This document shows positions 11,814 to 23,400 of a stretch of DNA of 64,000 bases, in pieces (the first letter of the stretch is position 1; every line of letters begins with the position of its first letter). The notes below the pieces were generated by a model that saw only the letters and a list, made by a program, of their open reading frames with translations, was not told the origin of the DNA and made no database searches. The stretch lies in contig CM077151.1 in assembly GCA_039583875.1 (NCBI GenBank), positions 118,769,519-118,833,518 on the forward strand, read 5' to 3'. Origin of the DNA: Platanthera guangdongensis (lineage: Eukaryota > Streptophyta > Magnoliopsida > Asparagales > Orchidaceae). The translations under genes were made by a program, and so were the position numbers.

Positions 11814-12076
11814 GGTGATTGTTAACCACAATTCGTTATTGGCTAGTCGCATCCCAAAATCTCATAACTTTTCGCGCACTTTGGAAATACGTCTTTTACA
11901 TGCATTTTTAGGAAAAGTGATCAACACAAAAGTTGTAGATATCGACGAAATGTACAATTTCTGGGTTGAGCACTTTTCCTAAAATTGCATGTACAAGACA
12001 TATTTCAGAAAGGCACGAAAAATTATGAGATTTTGGAGTGCGACTAGCCAATAACGGATTGATGTTAACAATCACC
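11814..12076. mobile_element. Foldback MITE, single unit
   Basis: Starts GGTGATTGTTAAC and ends GTTAACAATCACC; the two halves are complementary almost throughout (for example CTAGTCGCATCCCAAAATCTCAT against ATGAGATTTTGGAGTGCGACTAG). The flanks TATATTAA (11806-11813) and TACATTAA (12077-12084) match 7/8, supporting an 8-bp target duplication. Length 263 bp, no coding capacity. Confidence 0.75.
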
Positions 12077-12084
12077 TACATTAA

Positions 12085-12562
12085 ATCCTTTAATTAAAAA
12101 AATTACAGTTTTTAACATTTTAATCATCATTATTTTAAAAAATTACCGTGTTACAAATGTTCGCATATATATAAAGTTGTCTATCTATAATAAAGTAATA
12201 TATTTTTCCCGCGACTCGCAAACTCCCGTGCCAATCGCAAAAATGAGCAAGCAAAGTATAACACTTAAGAGTTTGGAAGTGGCAAAAGCCCCGTCATGCC
12301 AAAACAATGTCGTGATGGGAGTAATATGACACGGTGCACAAGAGCTCCCCATACACTAAGTACTGTCACAGTTAACAGTAAAGAAGAGCCCCGTGCATGT
12401 CAGTCGTATGAGTAATTATGAGTAATTATTAGTTTCGCGACCCGGACAAAATGCACTCGCAGCCCTTTGTGTGGGGCCCACCGCGCACAATAAATCCCTG
12501 CTTCGTGAGCCCCACTATTTCAACATTCACTTGTTCTAATTGGTCGCGAGGAGGTTTTTTTT
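12085..12562. other. Intergenic between two foldback MITEs
   Basis: No gene or repeat that I can support. Microhomopolymers only; a T-run precedes the second MITE. Confidence 0.5.
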
Positions 12563-12978
12563 GGTGATTGTTAACTGCAACCCGTAATTGGCCAGTCGCA
12601 CCCCAAAATCTCCTAATTTTTCACGTCTTTTCAAACTACGCCTTGTACATACAATTTCAGGAAAAGTGTTCAACACGAAAGTTGTAGATAACGACGAGAT
12701 CTACAACTTTCGTGTTGAACACTTTTCCTGAAATTGCATGTACAAGGCGTATTTCGAAAAGGCGCAAAACCTGGGCATATTTCCAAAGTACGCCTTGTAC
12801 ATGGATTTTTAGGAAACGTGATCAACACGGAAGTTGTAGATCTCGTCGATATCTACAACTTTCGTGTTGAACACTTTTCCTGATATTATATGTATAAGAC
12901 GTATTTTGAAAAGATGCGAAAAATTAAGAGATTTTGGGGTGCGACAAGTAAAATAACGGGTTGCGGTTAACAATCACC
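12563..12978. mobile_element. Foldback MITE, dimeric (two hairpins)
   Basis: Same ends as 11814-12076 (GGTGATTGTTAAC ... GTTAACAATCACC) but 416 bp long, because the core hairpin is present twice. Hairpin 1 has perfect 38-bp arms (12652-12689 and 12699-12736) with a 9-base loop. Hairpin 2 (about 12808-12890) is a diverged copy with arms around CTCGTCGAT. Flanks are T-rich, so the target duplication is unclear. Confidence 0.75.
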
Positions 12979-13210
12979 TTGTTTTCTTTTTTGCCGAAGT
13001 CGCAGACCAATTTTTTTCCCAGTCGCATAGTATTTTTCAAATGCAAAAAATCCACAGGCAGATTCATTTAAAAGTGAGCAACGTCGCGCGAGAGCTGTGA
13101 GAAGCAGCAGCGGCCGTTCGCAACCGAGTCCGGCTTCTTCTCTTTTTCGTATTCCACCACTTTTCTATCATTTCTCTCTCAGCCGTCACTTTTTAGTATC
13201 GAAGCATCTC

Positions 13211-13240
13211 GAGGAGGAGAGAGAGAGAGAGGAGAGAGAG
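13211..13240 (+). promoter_or_regulatory. GA-repeat in the 5' leader of the MATE gene
   Basis: A GAGGAGAGAGAGAGAGAGAGG tract followed by GGAGAGAGAG lies about 190 bp upstream of the chosen ATG. (GA)n tracts are common in plant 5' UTRs and core promoters. A weak TATA candidate (TTTAAAAG) is at about 13069. The transcription start is not determined. Confidence 0.4.
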
Positions 13241-13422
13241 TTCCATTGTTCTCGGCGTTGAATCATCTCCCGTCTCTGCAATTTCCGAATCGTTCTTCAA
13301 AGGCCGCTTTCGTCTTCTCTATTCTTCCCCGTGGTGCGCATGTTGTAAACATCCGATTTCATTTAAGGAGCTTTGATCCTTATGGAGCAGCCCGGCCGGG
13401 ATGCTTCTATTGCTTGACGGCG

Positions 13423-13766
13423 ATGGGTTCGCTAAATCATCTTCTGCTTCCTGTTTCTGCTGCTCCGGTTATGTCGGCAGGCAGGATGGAACGCCCTCTT
13501 CGCGTTTTCTTCAAAGATGCGAGGTTGTTTGAGCACTACACGTTGTGGTTATGTTATTCAGTTTTAGGGTTTGGAGTGGAAAATAGATTGGATTGTTTTT
13601 TTTTTGGCTTATTTCTGACATGAATTTTGGATTGGGAGTTGAAGGAGCGCGTTCAAGAAGGATGAATTGGGATTGGAGATTGCGCAAATTGCGCTGCCGG
13701 CTGCTCTTGCTCTGATGGCTGATCCGATTGCATCACTGATCGATACGGCTTTCATTGGACAGATAG
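13423..13766 (+). CDS. MATE-family transporter, DTX42/43 (FRD3-like), first two exons only
   Basis: Exon 1 (13423-13523) starts at ATGGGTTCG and ends GCGAG|GTTGTTTG. Exon 2 starts at 13648 (or 13645, a NAGNAG-like choice; both keep frame) and ends ATAG|GTTTGTG at 13766. The spliced reading passes PLRVFFKDAR, then DELGLEIAQIALPAALAL and DPIASLIDTAFIGQIG, the conserved N-terminal block and first transmembrane helix of plant DTX42/43 MATE proteins, which export citrate at the plasma membrane in aluminium tolerance and iron movement. Full members have about 12 helices and 500 or more residues, so only roughly the first tenth is here. The frame is also open upstream of the ATG to 13246, so an earlier start is possible. 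No later exon is found: the next 50 kb is transposon. Confidence 0.8.
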
Positions 13767-14096
13767 GTTTGTGTTTCTCTGCTTCTTTTGGTTTTCTTCT
13801 TCTTCTTCTTCTTCTTCTTTCTCCCGGGTTATAAAATCCCCGTGCCCATGATCTGGTTTTAGTTTCACTGTATCTTCTAGATTTTAGTTGAAGCTTCTTG
13901 TTCTTACTTGAATCCCCGCATGATGTTTTTTAAAAGTTAAAACACGACCGTGATTTGATTATGTTAATGATAAAGCTTTTATTTCAATGAAAAAAACAAT
14001 GATTCAGCTTATTAAACCCAGTTCTACCAACTGCACCGTTACGAGTTCATGACAACATAAGCCAATACCCAAAAGAGCTTCACAATGATTGTAATA
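13767..14096 (+). other. Start of MATE gene intron 2
   Basis: Begins with donor GTTTGTG and contains a (TTC)n microsatellite at about 13795-13820. The intron is interrupted at 14097 by element C. Nothing else is seen in this stretch. Confidence 0.6.
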
Positions 14097-14415
14097 TGTG
14101 GAAAACTATCAGTGGGCTGTGGAAAATCACGTGAACACAATGGTTTTGGTGGCAGGAAGCTTGCCTTCATTCTTATTAATCCTTTGCTTAATAGAGATTT
14201 ACAAGGAGGCCAAAAATGGCACATACAACTTTACAAGGAAAGAGATAAAACTGAAATTAAAACCTCTTAATGAGGCCACCTTCATGACACCTAATATTTC
14301 CTAATCAAAACCTCTTAATGAGGCCACCCTCATGATACCTAAACTTTCCAAATCATGACATAGAAAATAAGGAAACTAATAAACGCTAATACTTTGGCAA
14401 GGATTCTTTCCAACA
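14097..14415 (-). repeat. Element C, 3' LTR (complete, 319 bp)
   Basis: Begins and ends as the inverted TG...CA pair (plus strand TGTGGAAAAC ... CTTTCCAACA). The segment from 14097 is repeated from 16677 with a few differences (CAGTGGG/CGGTGGG, AGGAAGC/AGGAAAGC). It contains an internal direct repeat of AAAACCTCTTAATGAGGCCACC (14257 and 14306). Confidence 0.85.
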
Positions 14416-14819
14416 TTCTCCTCCTAAGCCTTGCCATGCATGCTGTTAATATTGATGAGGCCGATCTTTGACCTTAGTTCATGAAACTTGGTCTTACCGA
14501 GCGGCTTTGTGAGGATGTCGCCCAGTTGTTCCTCGCTCCTGATGAATTTCACACTGATCAGCCCTCTTCAGCAGACTTCCGGACGAAATGGTATTTTACT
14601 CGAATATGCTTGCTTTGTCCATGGAGTACTGGATTCTTGATTAACGAAATGGCGGACTGGTTGTCCACCCGCAACATTGGTGCCTTCGGTGTTGTTCCCT
14701 GCACTTCTGCCAACACCTGACTGAGTCATAATGCTTGACTGGCAGCATTTGCAGCTGCTATGTATTCCGCCTCGCAGCTTGATTGGGCCACCACTTTCTG
14801 CTTCATGGACTGCCAAGTG

Positions 14820-15900
14820 ATCGGGCTGCTGTTGAGGAAAAAGATCACCCCGTCGTGCTCTTGCTGGCATCGACGTCTCCAGCATAATCGCTGTCACTGA
14901 ATCCAGTCAACTTGGCCTCGCCCCCCTCCTTCTTGCCGAACCAGAGTCCCCAATCTTGAGTCCCTGCCACATAGCGTAGGATGTGCTTTACCGCGGTGAA
15001 GTGGTCCTCCCGCGGATCCTCCAAGAACCGGCTAACGTATCCAACCGCAAACGCTAGATCCGGGCGAGTGTTAACCAGATACCTGAGGCTCCCCAATGCT
15101 CCTGTATTTTGTTGCGTCGACCGACGGATGCGTACTAAGCTTGCTCAGCTTCAGGCGTGCCTCCATGGGCACTTGACAGGGATTGCACCCGGTCATGCCG
15201 CTCCTCTCCAAGATCTTGCCGGCATAGGCGCCTTGACTTAGAGAGATCCCCCCCGCGCCCTGCTTTACCTCAATGCCGAGGTAGTAGTGAAGCAGGCCGA
15301 GGTCGCTCATCTTGAAGACGGCCGCCATCTCCTTCTTGAAAGTGTTTTGATGTCGCTGGGGCTTGAGCCGGTGATCACAAGGTCATCGACATAGACCCCG
15401 ACTACCAGCTGAGCGTCGCCATTTCGCCTGACGTAGATGGCGTGCTCCGACGGACTCCTCCTGAAGCCGAGCGATACCAGCGTGTCGTCCAGCTTTGCAT
15501 TCCAGGCGCGCGGAGCTTGATGCAGGCCGTACAACGCCTTCCGAAGTTTGAGCATCATGTGCTCCTTGCCAGTGATTATGAAACCCGCCGGCTGCTGGAC
15601 GTAGACCTCCTCCTGTAGATCGCCGTTCAGGAACGCCGATTTGACGTCCATGTGGTGTACCTCCCACCCATCGTGTGCCGCAAGTGCGATGAGCAGACGC
15701 ACGGAGTCGAGCCGGGCCACCGGCGCGAACACTTCGACGTAGTCGATGCCGTGCCGTTGCGCGTAGCCCTTTACCACGAGACGCGCCTTGTGTTTGGACA
15801 CCGCCCCATGCTCATCCCTCTTCACTTTGAACACCCATTTCACGCGATCGCCTTGTGTCCGGGTGGGAGGTCGGCGAGGTGCCAAGTGCCATTCTCCTCG
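14820..15900 (-). pseudogene. Element C reverse transcriptase and RNase H (frameshifted)
   Basis: From 15885 leftwards the minus strand reads the copia [67 protein letters not shown] and the catalytic YVDD in VVGVYVDDLVITG. The frame breaks near 15310, then continues with MSDLGLLHYYLGIEVKQ. After another shift near 15090 it reads RYLVNTRPDLAFAVGYVSRFL and FSDSDYAGDVDASKSTTG (RNase H region). At least two frame changes make it non-functional as one polyprotein. Confidence 0.85.
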
Positions 15901-16560
15901 ATGGACTCAATCTCCTCCATCATTGCCTTCCTCCAGCTGGGGCTGCCCTCAGCCTCGGCGAATGAGGCGGGCTCGTCGGCGCTTACCGCGTGCAGCTCTT
16001 CGACCGCCAGCGCGCGCGTGCAAAACCAGGCGGCGAGGCCGGTCCGATGATGTCGCTGACGTCGCGGAAGCGGAGAGGCCCGTCATCGTCGTGGTCCACG
16101 TCGAGGTTGTCGTCGTCGATGCCGTCCGGTGAGCCGGGCTCCAGTTCGCCACTGGCCGCGCCGGGGAGTGGCGACTGCTCTCCCGGTACACCTCCTCCAG
16201 CATCATCAGCCTCTTGCGCTGCCTGCTCCATGGTCCCGGCTTGCCTCCTGCAGCAGCGGATCAACTTCTTCACGCGATCATCCCCTACCCTCATGGTCGA
16301 CTTCTTCACGCGATCATCCCCTACCCTCATGGTCGCGATTGCGTCCCAGGCTTCCTTGGCCGTAGCCTTCTTGGCGATTGTCGGCACCATCTCCGGTGGT
16401 ACCGCGCGCCGCACAAGGCATCGAGCGCCATCATTTCCTCCTGCGGATCGGCGCCGGCTCCTTCAATGACGTGCCAGAGAGCCCGCGCCCTTAACTTCAC
16501 CTTCACCAGGAGCGCCCAATGGAGTAATTGGTCTTGGTGAGGACGGGTAGCTAGTCCCCG
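15901..16560 (-). pseudogene. Element C gag fragment joined to pol C-terminal linker
   Basis: The minus strand reads a gag (UBN2-type) piece, PPEMVPTIAKKATAKEAWDAI, then MRVGDDRVKK twice because of a 36-bp tandem duplication (16265-16300 and 16301-16336). It then passes to an Asp/Pro/Ser-rich stretch like the linker before RT. Zinc knuckle, protease and integrase are missing: an internal deletion fused gag to the RT leader. Confidence 0.6.
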
Positions 16561-16662
16561 CTGCCCACCTCACGAATCACCCTTTGGATCACGGCACCGT
16601 CCTCGAGGTGCTCGCGTCGGCCTTCTTCCCCGTCATTTTCAGGACAGGATCGGAACCTGGCT

Positions 16663-16674
16663 GCTCTGATACCA
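16663..16674 (-). promoter_or_regulatory. Element C primer-binding site (Met-tRNA)
   Basis: Reverse complement is TGGTATCAGAGC, the usual plant copia priming site complementary to the 3' end of initiator Met-tRNA, two bases inside the LTR edge at 16677. It fixes the element's orientation as minus. Confidence 0.9.
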
Positions 16675-16676
16675 CT

Positions 16677-16859
16677 TGTGGAAAACTATCGGTGGGCTGT
16701 GGAAAATCACGTGAACACAATGGTTTTGGTGGCAGGAAAGCTTGCCTTCATTCTTATTAATCCTTTGCTTAAATAGAGATTTACAAAGAGGCCAAAAAGA
16801 TCGACATACAACTTTAAATCAAGAAAGAGATAATAACTGAAATTAAAAACCTCTTAATT
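16677..16859 (-). repeat. Element C, 5' LTR (truncated by assembly gap)
   Basis: Matches 14097-14265 with small indels and runs into the N block, so its outer end and the target duplication cannot be read. Confidence 0.8.
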
Positions 16860-17359
16860 NNNNNNNNNNNNNNNNNNNNNNNNNNNNNNNNNNNNNNNNN
16901 NNNNNNNNNNNNNNNNNNNNNNNNNNNNNNNNNNNNNNNNNNNNNNNNNNNNNNNNNNNNNNNNNNNNNNNNNNNNNNNNNNNNNNNNNNNNNNNNNNNN
17001 NNNNNNNNNNNNNNNNNNNNNNNNNNNNNNNNNNNNNNNNNNNNNNNNNNNNNNNNNNNNNNNNNNNNNNNNNNNNNNNNNNNNNNNNNNNNNNNNNNNN
17101 NNNNNNNNNNNNNNNNNNNNNNNNNNNNNNNNNNNNNNNNNNNNNNNNNNNNNNNNNNNNNNNNNNNNNNNNNNNNNNNNNNNNNNNNNNNNNNNNNNNN
17201 NNNNNNNNNNNNNNNNNNNNNNNNNNNNNNNNNNNNNNNNNNNNNNNNNNNNNNNNNNNNNNNNNNNNNNNNNNNNNNNNNNNNNNNNNNNNNNNNNNNN
17301 NNNNNNNNNNNNNNNNNNNNNNNNNNNNNNNNNNNNNNNNNNNNNNNNNNNNNNNNNNN
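16860..17359. other. Assembly gap of exactly 500 N
   Basis: The round length suggests a placeholder. By comparison with the other LTR copies, about 1.7 kb of D's left LTR and roughly 130 bp of C's LTR should lie here, so the real distance is probably larger, or the join is wrong. Confidence 0.95.
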
Positions 17360-20300
17360 CCCATACTAAATCTCATTGTTACTCTGGACAAACCTAATAA
17401 ATTAGGATGTTATCTGGAGAGCGGCGGTCTTCGCCGATCTCTGTTCTAACCACTATCCATGGGATTTGCACTCTACCACTCGTTATCAGGAAGTGACCTA
17501 TTGGACACCAACTATGACTTGTCTTCCCAATATAGTTCTCAACTCAACCTACCAACGTATACCCTGTGGGTCTCAGTAGTATATGCTATATTTTTGCTAA
17601 GCGCCCCCCATGACCTAATGTGGACCCGTATAGTAGAACTTCTAATTTCTTGGGCAAATGCCCCTAATTAATTATCATGGGTTGGTATGGTGTATGATGT
17701 TGATCATTTTAGATTTTTACCATTTCTCTAAGTAATTAAGGTCCTAAATTAATCCTTTAATTGTGTGACCTATGTCACATTGCACATGAGGTATTACTTA
17801 TATTATTCATTTTACTTAAGAAATTTCTCAGGTGTTCTAAGAATTAAAATATGGCTGCCCACCAGATTTCCCAATTTTCCCATGTAATTTTAATTTAATT
17901 TTCATTTAACAATAAAATCTCAATTTGCCTACTTTCCAAAGGAAGTATAGTATGTCTACCACCAAAAATTTTGAGAAAATTACTGGAGATCCATAAAAAT
18001 AAAATCAAACTGAATACAAAATTCTAAAGTCCTAAACAGTCATTAGACTTAACAAATATCCAAAGTACCATTATTACTAAAATGCCATTATTAGGGTTTT
18101 CATAATACTGAGACATCCAAATTTTCTTAGATAATTAAAAAAGGATTAGATCATATAAATAAGCCACTGTAAAATTTTCCATCTTATTCCAACAATAATT
18201 TCCTTTATTTTTAATTAATTTACATAATGAGAAAAATAATAATTCTACTTAGCATCCAAGATAAAATTGTCTAACAGCACCATAAATTTTTCCAGAGATA
18301 AACTATGATGCATTTAAGCTTGCGGTAAAATTTGAGAATTTAATATCATCATTAGCCTTAGTTTCAAATTTTTATTTCTAAATGGCCTAATTTTGAAAAT
18401 TTCCAATTAATGGGATTTTTTATCCCAAAAATCTCATTCTTCCTGTGGGAGGTATATTTCACCCCTATAAACTTCTATCCAGAGTTTCATTGACATGCAA
18501 TATTCTAAATGGGCTGAATTCTCATTTGCTTTTGCTAATTTTACTATAAGCACCCCAAACCAAAACCTACCTTTCTCATGCAAGTGGAATTACCCAACAT
18601 GTATGGGTCAACAAAGGCTGAAATTTATACCACGGTCATATATTGACCCAATGGACATGTCACCAAAATTTCGGGACATTTGGAGTTATATTTATCTAAA
18701 TATTCAATTAATTTAAATATGTGTATTTTACAAAATACTATTGAAAATAATTTCCAAAAATTGCCATTTTTGGTCAGTGCCTAAGTATGCCATAGTCACA
18801 ATCATGACCAAAATCTCAGGTCATGCGGACTTATGGTTTGGCTTGGGCACTCATTTAATAATCTGCACTAGCCTAGGAACAGTCTTGGTAGAATGGCCCT
18901 ACAGGGAGCCCTACACCAGCTCCAAATTTCAAGTTTAGGGTGTCAAAATAACGGTAAGACATAGATCTACATTTTTTATGTTGGTGACCAGTTTGAGATT
19001 GCGTCTAAGAGGCCTAATTTAAGCATGAAATTTTACTGATATTATGTGATAGAAATTTACTGTTCATATTAATAAAATCATTAATCAAATCAAGATCAGA
19101 TGGACGGCATCCGTTCATCGTCCCCTGGTGGCCAACGACTGTGATTGATTTTCCAGGGACATTTTTGATGGCTAATTGCGGCCACCTGAGCCGACGCCAA
19201 CGCCGACGATTATTGCCACCACCTTCGTTGGGATGGTGGCTAGCGTTTCCCGGCGGTGAGGCTGTCGGAGGAAGCTCCTCCGGCGATCCCGAGCAAGAAG
19301 AAAAACTCGGAAAAATCCACACTTTCTCCCATGGTATCGGGCTCGATTGAGCCCGATGTCTCGCCTATTTGAGCTAGAAAGCTAGCACTGGGTGAGGTGA
19401 GGTGAAACGGACCTGCAGTCGGGCTTGGCAGCGCGTCCGGTGGCGGTGCTCCATGGCCGACGCTTTCTCCAGTGAACTAGCCCGATTCCTTGTTTTTTCC
19501 AGCAACAGCAGTGCTCCAGATATCGATCTCCACTCGCCTGAGCTCACTGAAGATGATGGTGGGCTTGCTTTCGGCTGGGAGTGGATGTATAGGGAGATAT
19601 CACCAAAGTGGATTTCGGCCACCACTTTGGATGCTTCACCCTTGGTGCCAAGTGGCCACCAGCCCCCTCATTTCTGCTAAAATGAGGTTGGGAGATCAGC
19701 CAAGATGTTTGGGCAGAGGGAAGGAGGGCCACATGGCCTTCATCCCCCTCACCCCCTGTTCTCTCTCCTCTTTTCCCCCAAAATTCCAATTTTACCCCCA
19801 TGCATGTGTTCCCTCTCTTAATTCAGAGGGGTAGGGGCAGTCCTTGGCCTCTTGGGCTGGTCATGAGCCTTGACTAATGGGCTTAGCCCATGGGGAGTGG
19901 GTTTGGCTTCTTCTTTCTTCCTTTAGGCTTTTTTGTTGACTTGTTGACCTTTGGGGTTGACATGGTCAACATGGTGAGTGGGGTGACCCCATTTGAAGAT
20001 CATGGACCCTATGGTACTACCCAACTTGGGTTGTGCCATAGTGGAGCCCCACTTGGACTAATTGGGCCCTTAGGTGTAGGTTTGACCAACTTAAGGTTAA
20101 GGGTTGACTTGGGTCAACATGAGTCAATAAGTGACTTAGTGATGTGGCTTATGATTCCCTTAGGTTGGTATTAGGGTTAGGGGTGCAGTGGTGGAATCAA
20201 TGTGTGGCTAGGACCCCAATTTGTGCTGGTTTGAATTATGTTATCTTGGGCCCTGTTGTGGGTCCCATGTGACTACACCATAACCCCATGGTTCAAACCT

Positions 20301-20376
20301 AGCCTAAACTCATGCCCCCACCACATGTCCTAACCCAACCTAAGTAGAGGGGTCTAATTGAAAGTGGGATGTTGCA
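17360..20376 (-). repeat. Element D, 3' LTR (partial, outer end lost in gap)
   Basis: Aligns with 33521-36191, with solo LTR E from about 25975 and, inverted, with both LTRs of H. The inner end reads GGATGTTGCA (minus TGCAACATCC). It contains the conserved palindrome CGGGCTC(A/G)ATTGAGCCCG near 19344. Short frames here (60-114 codons) recur across copies only because the sequence does; none has a domain. Confidence 0.8.
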
Positions 20377-20499
20377 AACCTATATAAACAAAAGAAATAA
20401 TTTCGTCCACGAAATTCAAGTTCGGGTCTACGGGGTTTCCAAGCATAAAAATTTAATTACTTTAACCAATAATTAAAGTGTCCCTGATGTAAAAAGCTA

Positions 20500-23400
20500 T
20501 GGGTTCCGCTCTAGCATCAGATTCCTCGGCTCCCAGGTGTTCTCCTCCCATCCATGGTTGGACCATAACACCTACACGAGGGGAACCTTTTTATTTCGCA
20601 GCACTCGGACCGTGGTATAACCGATCCAGAGTGGCTCCAAACGAACTGATCTATCTGACGCTAGCGGGCCTGCTGTAGTGGTGATATGCTGCTCTGGCTG
20701 AAGAAGATCTCTTCATAGCGAGGAGACATGGAAGACATCGTGGAAGGTCCCCAGCTCTGGCGGCAGCTCTAGCCTGTAGGTTAAGGGGCTGATCCGCTCC
20801 AGAATCAAATATGGCCCCATATATCGAGGGCTGAGCTTCTTGTGCCTCCGCACCGAAGAAACACCATGCATCAGACGTATCTTCAAGAACACTCTGTCCC
20901 CCACCTAGAACTCCACCTTCCGATGTCGCGCATCGTAGTACTTAGCCTGCCTACTCTGGGCCTCCAGCATCCGGTCCCTGATCAATCGTATCTAAGCGTC
21001 CTTATCCTCAATATATTCCGATTCAAGTGCCCTAGGATCCTCATCCTGGACCCAAGATAGCAGTGTCTGGCATTTCCTCCTATAAAGAGCCTCATAAGGT
21101 GTCATCCCAATGCTCTTTTGCTGACTGTTGTTGTAGGAGAACTCGACCAGTGGCAACAGTCTCTCCCAGGGCCTTCCCGTATCCAGTATACACAATTGTA
21201 GCAGATCCTCCATGGTCCTGATGGTCCGCTCTGTCTAACCGTCGGTCTGTGGATGGAAAGCGGTGCTAAAAGCAAGCTGAGAACCCAAGTAAGCCAGCAT
21301 CGTTGTCCACTACCTAGAAGTGAATCGCCGCCACGATCCGAGATAATCGTCTTGGGGACCCCGTGGTAACTAACGAACTGTTCCACAAACAACCTCACCA
21401 AGACAGTAATTGGGTTGTCCTTCCGGATAGGTATAAACCGGGCCAAATTGGTCAGTCTGTCAATAATGACCCAAATAGAATCGTGCCCCGAGTGGGAGTG
21501 AGGCAATCCGTGCACAAAATCCATAGCAATATCCTCAAACTTCCAGTCAGGGACCGGTAGTGACTGTAGCAACCCTCCGGGGCTCTTGCATTATGCCTTT
21601 ACTCACTGACATGTCTCGCAGTGTATCACATAGAAGATGATCTCCCTCTTCATTCTCGGCCAATACATGTTCCTCCGCAGATCCGCTGTCATCTTGGTGA
21701 TACCGGAGTGCACTGAGTACTGAGAACTGTGTGCCTCCCTGAGTATATCCTCCTGGATATCACCTCCTGCGAGTATATAAACACAACCGCAGAAACGAAT
21801 GGGGCCATCAAGCAATGAATAATCACCTGGCCTGCCCCCTTCCAGGGCCCTAAACACCGGCACCAAAGCTGCATCCAACCTCTATAGTACCCTGATGCGC
21901 TCTTGTATATCACATTCCACGATCAAGGAGTTCAAATACTCTCGATAGATCTCCGGCTGGGACTCGGAAACGACCGAAATGTGCATATCCTCTAACATCT
22001 GCAACAGCTCCATAGACATCACCCGAGGCTCCGGTACTGAGGTGCTGGCTCTCCTACTCAAGGTATCTGCCATGGTGTTCGCCTTCCCTAGATGATAATG
22101 CATGGTGTAATCATAATCGTATAAGAATTCAATCCATCTTCTCTGGCGCAGGTTCAGGTCTTTCTGCATGTCAACATACTTGAGGTTCTTGTGATCTGAG
22201 AAGATGTCACAATGAACCCCATATAGGTAATGTCTCCAGATCTTTAAAGCAAATACCACCGCCCCGAGCTCTAAATCAAGTACGGGGTAATTCTGTTCAT
22301 GCTTCTTCAACTGTCTCGAAGCATAAGCGATGACATGTCTGTTTTGCATCAGGACTGCACCCATCCCCTGATATGAGGCGTCAGTATATATGTGAAATCC
22401 TTCCTTCCCAGATGGAAGTACAAGGATGTGGGAAGAGGTGAGCCTGTCCTTCAGCTCCTGAAATGCCACCTCGCACTTCTCTGTCCATGTAAAAGCTGCT
22501 TCCTTCTTTGTCAAGTACGTGAGGGGGAGTGTTATCCTCGAGAAACCCTGCATGAACTTGCGATAATATCTTGCGAGTCACAGAAAACTGCGTATGTATG
22601 ATGCTGACTTTGGCCGCGGCCAATCTCTAACTACCTGCACCTTGGCTGGGTCCACGGCCAATCCTGCCCCACTGATAGTATGCCCTAGAAATGCCACTTC
22701 TTGCAGACAGAAGTGGCACTTGGAGAACTTAGCATGCAATTGGTGCTCTCTCAGCTTCCCCAAAACCAAGGCCAAATGCTGAGTATGGTCTTCCTGTGTC
22801 CGGAGTAGATCAGTATATCATCGATGAAGACTATAACGAATCTGTCCAGGTAGGGCTTGAAGATGCGGTTCATCAAGCTCATGGATGCAGAAGGCACATT
22901 CGTGAGTCCGAATGGCATCACTGTGAACTCATACAATCCATAGAGGGAACTAAAAGCCGTCTTCAGAATGTTCTCCTCCTGGATCCGCAGCTGATAATAA
23001 CTGGATCTTAAATCCAACTTGGAGAACCAAAAAGCTCCCGAAAGCTGATCAAAAAGCTCGTCGATCTGGGGTAGCGGGTATGTATTCCGGACCGTCAATC
23101 GGTTCAGCTCCCGATAGTCGATGCAGAGACGCAGTGAGCCATCCTTCTTCTTAACAAATAACACTGGTGCTCCCTATGGTGATGAGCTCGGTCTCTACCA
23201 GCTCCTGTAGCTGCGTCCTGAACTCTGTTATCTCCTTCGGGGCCATCCTGTACGGTGCCATAGATACGGGCCTCGCTCCTGGCACCAACTGAATGTGGAA
23301 ATTCGTGTCACTGGCTGGTGGCAATCCGGGCAATTTCTCTGGAAACACGTCGGAGAAATCCCGAACCACCAGAATGTCCACAATGTAAGCCTCTGCTCCC

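Larger units (their letters stand above)
14097..16859 (-). mobile_element. Element C: internally deleted Ty1/copia retrotransposon
   Basis: Matching LTRs lie at 14097-14415 and from 16677 into the N gap. In element orientation (minus) the LTR starts TGTTGGAAAG and ends GTTTTCCACA. The Met-tRNA priming site is next to the right LTR (16663-16674) and a purine tract (AGGAGGAGAA) next to the left LTR (14416-14425). The interior is only about 2.26 kb: part of gag joined to RT and RNase H, with protease and integrase lost. The left flank is TAATA (14092-14096); the right flank is in the gap. Confidence 0.85.

Noticed and set aside
16843..17391. 182-codon minus-strand open frame
   Set aside because: It is almost entirely the N gap.
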